A DNA stretch of 64,000 nucleotides, from the NCBI RefSeq assembly GCF_038561965.1, contig NZ_CP139348.1, forward strand, positions 3,286,001 through 3,350,000, read 5' to 3'. A program made the translations under genes and the position numbers. This document shows positions 60,847 to 64,000 of this stretch, piece by piece. Within the stretch, counting starts at the first letter, position 1, and every line of letters begins with the position of its first letter. The notes below the pieces were generated by a model. It saw nothing but the letters and a program-made list of their open reading frames with translations, was not told the DNA's origin and ran no database searches. This DNA is from Stutzerimonas stutzeri. Lineage in GTDB: Bacteria; Pseudomonadota; Gammaproteobacteria; Pseudomonadales; Pseudomonadaceae.

Positions 60847-61995
60847 TCACTGCGCGTTCAGCCCCACCTGCAGCAGCTTGCCGTCGCCGGCATCGGTCAG
60901 CAGATAGAGGTAGCCGTCCGGGCCTAAACGCACGTCACGGATGCGCGCACCGAGATCCTTGAGCAAGCGCTCCTCGCCAACCACGCGATCACCATCGAGC
61001 TGCACGCGAATCAGCGACTGATCCACCAGCGCGCCGATGAACAGGCTGTGCTGCCAGTTGGGGAAGCGTTCGGCATCGTAGAACGCCATGCCACTGACAC
61101 CGGGCGACCTTTCCCAGACATGATGAGGCGGTTCGGTGCCCTCCACCGTCTTACCCTTGGCCTCCGGGATCGGCAGCATGCTGTAGTTGATGCCATGGGT
61201 CGCCAGCGGCCAGCCGTAGTTCTTGCCGGCCTGCGGGATGTTGATTTCATCGCCGCCACGCGGGCCATGTTCGTGGGTCCAGAGCACACCACTCCACGGG
61301 TTGAGAGCCGCGCCTTGCTGGTTGCGATGGCCGTAGGACCAGATCTCCGGTTGCACGCCGTCCTCGCCGACAAACGGATTGTCGTCCGGCACGCTGCCGT
61401 CGAGGCCGATGCGCACTATCTTGCCCTGGTGTTTATCGAGCTCCTGCGAGGTCGGCCGCTGATTGTTCTCGCCCAACGCGACGAACAGGCGGCCGTTGCC
61501 GTCGAACACCAGGCGCGAGCCGAAGTGCACGCCTGTCGATAGCTTCGGCATCTGGCGGAAGATCACCTCGAAGTTTTCCAGTCGGCTCCGATCTTCGCTC
61601 AACCGACCGCGGCCCACTGCGGTCCCGGCCTTGCCCTGCTCGCCCGCCTCGGCATAGGTCAGGTAAACCAGACGATCCGAGTCGAACTCCGGCGACAGCC
61701 GTACATCCAGCAAGCCGCCCTGCGACCGCGCGAACACCTCCGGCACGCCGCCGAGTGGCTCGGACCGGCTGCCATCCAATCCCACCAGACGCAAACGACC
61801 AGGGCGCTCGGTCACCAGCATATGCTCGCCGTCCGGCAGAAACGCCAGCGCCCAAGGGTTCTCGAAACCCGCAGCGATCTCCCTGACGGTCACTTCTCCA
61901 GCCTCGCTGGGATAGCGCTGCACGTCGGCGGCAACCTGGAACGAGGCGGCAAGAGCGCAGCCGCAAAGCGTGGTTCGAATGGCATGGCGCAGCAT
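60847..61995 (-). CDS. PQQ-dependent soluble aldose sugar dehydrogenase (YliI/Asd-like)
   Basis: The 382-aa precursor starts at ATG 61995 (AGGA upstream) and has a signal peptide (…AASFQVAAD). A six-bladed propeller follows: ENPWALAFLPDGEHMLVTERPGRL, RSQGGLLDVRLSP, HFGSRLVFDGNGRLFVALGE, SYGHRNQQGAALNPWSGVLWTHEHGPRGGDE. These match the YliI/Asd aldose dehydrogenases, which are periplasmic and need PQQ and calcium. It lies 173 nt upstream of gcd on the same strand, giving two PQQ enzymes side by side. No PQQ biosynthesis genes are in the window. Confidence 0.92.
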   Translation of the reverse strand: MLRHAIRTTLCGCALAASFQVAADVQRYPSEAGEVTVREIAAGFENPWALAFLPDGEHMLVTERPGRLRLVGLDGSRSEPLGGVPEVFARSQGGLLDVRLSPEFDSDRLVYLTYAEAGEQGKAGTAVGRGRLSEDRSRLENFEVIFRQMPKLSTGVHFGSRLVFDGNGRLFVALGENNQRPTSQELDKHQGKIVRIGLDGSVPDDNPFVGEDGVQPEIWSYGHRNQQGAALNPWSGVLWTHEHGPRGGDEINIPQAGKNYGWPLATHGINYSMLPIPEAKGKTVEGTEPPHHVWERSPGVSGMAFYDAERFPNWQHSLFIGALVDQSLIRVQLDGDRVVGEERLLKDLGARIRDVRLGPDGYLYLLTDAGDGKLLQVGLNAQ

Positions 61996-62180
61996 GGTGG
62001 TCCTCCGGATTAGCATTTCGGCGTCACGAAACGTTTGTGTTTCGCGGCTTCATTGAAGACCAGACGGTGCTCGCAGTGGTTGCGAAAACGCTTCAAGAAA
62101 TGACGGCACTGAAATAACTGAACAAAAATTGATCAAATCTGTATAATGCCCGGTTCGACTGATTAAAGGACAAGCGACCC

Positions 62181-62360
62181 ATGGCAACGAAAACCACCAG
62201 CGCCAAACGCAAACCCGAACCGGCCTCTGAAACCAGCCAATCTCTAGCTGCGCAGATGGCCGCTTTCCTCAAAGCCGGCGGCGAGGTCCAGACCATTCCC
62301 AACGGGGTAAGTGGCCAGACCAACGGCCCGTCCCGCCAGATCACCATCAGCAAGAAATGA
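62181..62360 (+). CDS. small basic conserved-looking protein, function unknown
   Basis: The 59-aa frame starts at ATG 62181 with AAAGGA ~10 nt upstream and reads MATKTTSAKRK..., a Lys/Ser/Thr-rich disordered N-terminus, then SLAAQMAAFLKAGGEVQTIP and a Gly/Gln/Ser-rich end to TGA. The helix-plus-AGGEVQ pattern looks like a real, compact peptide and resembles short pseudomonad transcription-associated proteins, but I cannot name the family. It precedes the pseudouridine synthase gene by 79 nt on the same strand. Confidence 0.65.
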   Translation: MATKTTSAKRKPEPASETSQSLAAQMAAFLKAGGEVQTIPNGVSGQTNGPSRQITISKK

Positions 62361-62439
62361 TGATCTGAACCGCTTTCGGCGAGCCTGCAGTTCGGCTCGC
62401 CGCGTTCTACCCCCCTCTTTTCTCGTCTCCGAGCGCACC

Positions 62440-63165
62440 ATGACCGACCCCGTACGCCTTGCCAAACGCCTCGCCGAGCAGCTCGGCTGTTCCCGGCGCG
62501 AGGCCGAGCTGTATATCGAGGGCGGTTGGGTAACGGTCGACGGCGAACCGGTCGAAGCACCTTTTCTCAAGGTGACTCACGAGCAACGTATCGAGCTGCG
62601 AGCCGGCGCCACGGCGAGGGAAATCGCGCCTGTAACCCTGCTGCTGCACAAGCCTGCCGGTGTGGAGATTGGCGCTGATGCCGACAGCACGCGCCGCGCC
62701 CTGCTGGCCAGCGAGCACTGGAGTGACGACCCCAGCCGTATCGAACCCCTCAAGCGGCACCTGCTCCAGCAGAGCATCCTGCTACCACTGGACCCCGACG
62801 CCAGCGGCCTGAGCGTATTCAGCCAAGAGCGCGACGTGATCCGCCTGCTGACCAGCACGCGCGACAAGCTGGAGGAGGAGTACGTCATCGAGGTCAGCGG
62901 CGAAGCCGAAGAGAACGGTCTGGCGCTGCTTGCCAAGGGCATCGGCCATCGGGGCAGGATTCTGCCCAAGGCCAAGGTCAGCTGGCAGAGCGAAAACCGC
63001 CTGCGTCTGGTGATCAAAGAGCCCGCGCCCGGTGAAGTCCGCCTGCTCTGCGAGGCCATCGGCCTCAGCGTATTGGCCTGCAAGCGCATCCGCATCGGGC
63101 GCCTGTCCATGGCCAAGCTGCCGGTCGAGCACTGGCGCATCGTCGGTGAGCACGAGCGCTTCTAA
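62440..63165 (+). CDS. S4-domain rRNA pseudouridine synthase (RsuA/RluF superfamily) with atypical catalytic motif
   Basis: The 241-aa protein starts at ATG 62440 (MTDPVRLAKRLAEQLGCSRREAE), an S4 RNA-binding domain, then the synthase fold with TLLLHKPAGVEIG. The active-site region reads LLPLDPDASGLSVFS: the Asp118 nucleophile is present, but the usual R-L-D-x-x-T-x-G-L pattern has Pro in place of Arg and Ala in place of Thr. The C-terminal LCEAIGLSVLACKRIRIGRL is normal. Enzyme target is unknown; activity could be altered. Confidence 0.82.
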   Translation: MTDPVRLAKRLAEQLGCSRREAELYIEGGWVTVDGEPVEAPFLKVTHEQRIELRAGATAREIAPVTLLLHKPAGVEIGADADSTRRALLASEHWSDDPSRIEPLKRHLLQQSILLPLDPDASGLSVFSQERDVIRLLTSTRDKLEEEYVIEVSGEAEENGLALLAKGIGHRGRILPKAKVSWQSENRLRLVIKEPAPGEVRLLCEAIGLSVLACKRIRIGRLSMAKLPVEHWRIVGEHERF

Positions 63166-63174
63166 CGCCGGCGC

Positions 63175-63236
63175 CTGATTCAGCAGTCTGCGCCGATCAG
63201 CGGCCCGTACTTGCTTTACAGGCCATGCTGAATCAG
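63175..63236. repeat. 11-bp inverted repeat after the pseudouridine synthase gene
   Basis: CTGATTCAGCA (63175-63185) and TGCTGAATCAG (63226-63236) are perfect complements 40 nt apart. It may be a weak hairpin or a protein site; no U-tract follows. Confidence 0.5.
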
Positions 63237-63296
63237 TCTTGAGCGGCTCGTTGCGGCAGATCGCCACGACAGTTCATTAGCCGAATCAGGATCGCG

Positions 63297-64000
63297 ATGC
63301 CGAAACTGCTGCTCTTGCTGCTGACCCTGTTTCCCCTGCATATCCTGGCGGCCAAGCCTGTTGCCGTCTGGGCCTATCAGCCCTCCCCGCCTTTTGCGTC
63401 CGAGCACAACATGGGTCTTTCCGAAGCCATGGTGCAACTGCTCAACGAGCACCCGACGAATCAGGGTCTCTACGATTTCACGCTGACTCAGCTGCCGCGC
63501 AAGCGCCTCGATGCCCGACTTGCCGCCAACGAGCCTGGCGTATTGCTGTGGGCCACGCCGGAGTTCTTTCCCGAGCGCCTGACCGCTCGCGCCAGCTGGA
63601 CCCGACCCTTGCTCTGCGACATCCAGGATTTCGTTTCGCGCAGCGACGCACCGGTCGATTACGAGGGACCGCGCTCACTGCACGGCATGCGCCTGGGCGG
63701 AATTCTCGGCCACCGTTACCGCGTGTTGCAGGACGATATCGACAAAGGCTTGATCCGCCGCGAGGACGTGCACAGCGACCTGCAAAACCTCAACAAGCTG
63801 CTGTCCGGCCGCCTCGACGTGGCGGTGATGCCTCGATCATCCAGGCTGTTCTACGGCCTGACCGAAGTACCGGAGGCGCAGCTGTACGTCTCGCCCAGCC
63901 CGCTCTACATCTTCGACCGGCATGTGCTGATGACCGCCAGTTTGCCTGCCGACACCGCGCAGTTCATCCAGCAGCTCATCGCCGATCTGCCGCACAGCGC
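63297..64000 (+). CDS. periplasmic solute-binding protein-like (family 3), 3' truncated by window edge
   Basis: ATG at 63297 opens a frame of 234 complete codons that runs off the window. A signal peptide (PKLLLLLLTLFPLHILAAKP, cleavage near residue 19) precedes a PBP2-type fold: AVWAYQPSPPFASEHNMGLSEAM, LPRKRLDARLAANEPGVLLWA, GMRLGGILGHRYRVLQD and LLSGRLDVAVMPRS (the second lobe). This resembles amino-acid-type ABC binding proteins and the stand-alone periplasmic sensors. No transporter gene is seen, so it may be a sensor-like protein. Confidence 0.85.
   Translation, partial: MPKLLLLLLTLFPLHILAAKPVAVWAYQPSPPFASEHNMGLSEAMVQLLNEHPTNQGLYDFTLTQLPRKRLDARLAANEPGVLLWATPEFFPERLTARASWTRPLLCDIQDFVSRSDAPVDYEGPRSLHGMRLGGILGHRYRVLQDDIDKGLIRREDVHSDLQNLNKLLSGRLDVAVMPRSSRLFYGLTEVPEAQLYVSPSPLYIFDRHVLMTASLPADTAQFIQQLIADLPHS

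Overview
The window is high-GC DNA with a gene order typical of Pseudomonas sensu lato: recX-recA-pncC, mutS, fdxA, a tRNA-Thr(CGT) and a PQQ glucose dehydrogenase. The mix of genes fits the Stutzerimonas (P. stutzeri) group best, but this is inferred from gene content and recalled protein similarity, not from a search. No phage, insertion sequence, integrase or CRISPR array is visible.

Layout. 1-9.4 kb is core housekeeping: a beta-CASP nuclease, a LOG-family protein, SOS-controlled recA-recX, pncC, an inserted acyltransferase, mutS and fdxA. 9.4-14.7 kb carries CsbD, a three-gene envelope glycan/lipid cluster (glycosyltransferase, DUF2334 deacetylase, flippase-like protein), a BrkB-type membrane protein and an orphan ClpB-D2-like ATPase. 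15-27.6 kb is a complete short-chain amide utilisation locus. On the minus strand lie a five-gene Urt/Fmd-type ABC importer, formamidase FmdA, FmdB and aliphatic amidase AmiE. On the plus strand, divergently, lie an NCS1-transporter/histidine-kinase fusion and its LuxR-type response regulator. A 16-bp box (TACG-N8-CGTA, two of three copies TACGTCATCC-N2-CGTA when read on the minus strand) occurs twice upstream of urtA and once upstream of fmdA, which suggests a regulon run by this two-component pair.

27.7-34.2 kb holds a Dlt-like quartet: MBOAT acyltransferase, FkbH-type HAD/GNAT protein, acyl carrier protein and SGNH-like membrane-anchored protein. An LpxR-type lipid A deacylase follows. 34.2-38.3 kb is a sigma-54 activator diverging from a flavin monooxygenase that has a clear -24/-12 promoter. 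38.3-49.1 kb is iron acquisition: DUF3325, PepSY and DUF3649 membrane proteins, a TonB-dependent receptor with a PfeRS-like two-component system, a diguanylate cyclase, and a second TonB-dependent receptor. Both receptors have candidate Fur boxes.

49.2-53.6 kb has a TetR/DHA2-efflux divergent pair with a palindromic operator, the tRNA, and a three-gene envelope/stress operon. 54-56.6 kb is a secreted GH5 enzyme with three copies of an N-terminal repeat domain and a 530-nt leader. The end of the window carries DUF2945 and DUF488 proteins, CvfB, two PQQ-dependent dehydrogenases, an unusual pseudouridine synthase and a truncated periplasmic solute-binding protein gene.

The two systems most worth pursuing are the amide-sensing locus, for its transporter-kinase fusion and shared operator, and the Dlt-like quartet in which an FkbH protein takes the place of the usual adenylating enzyme.
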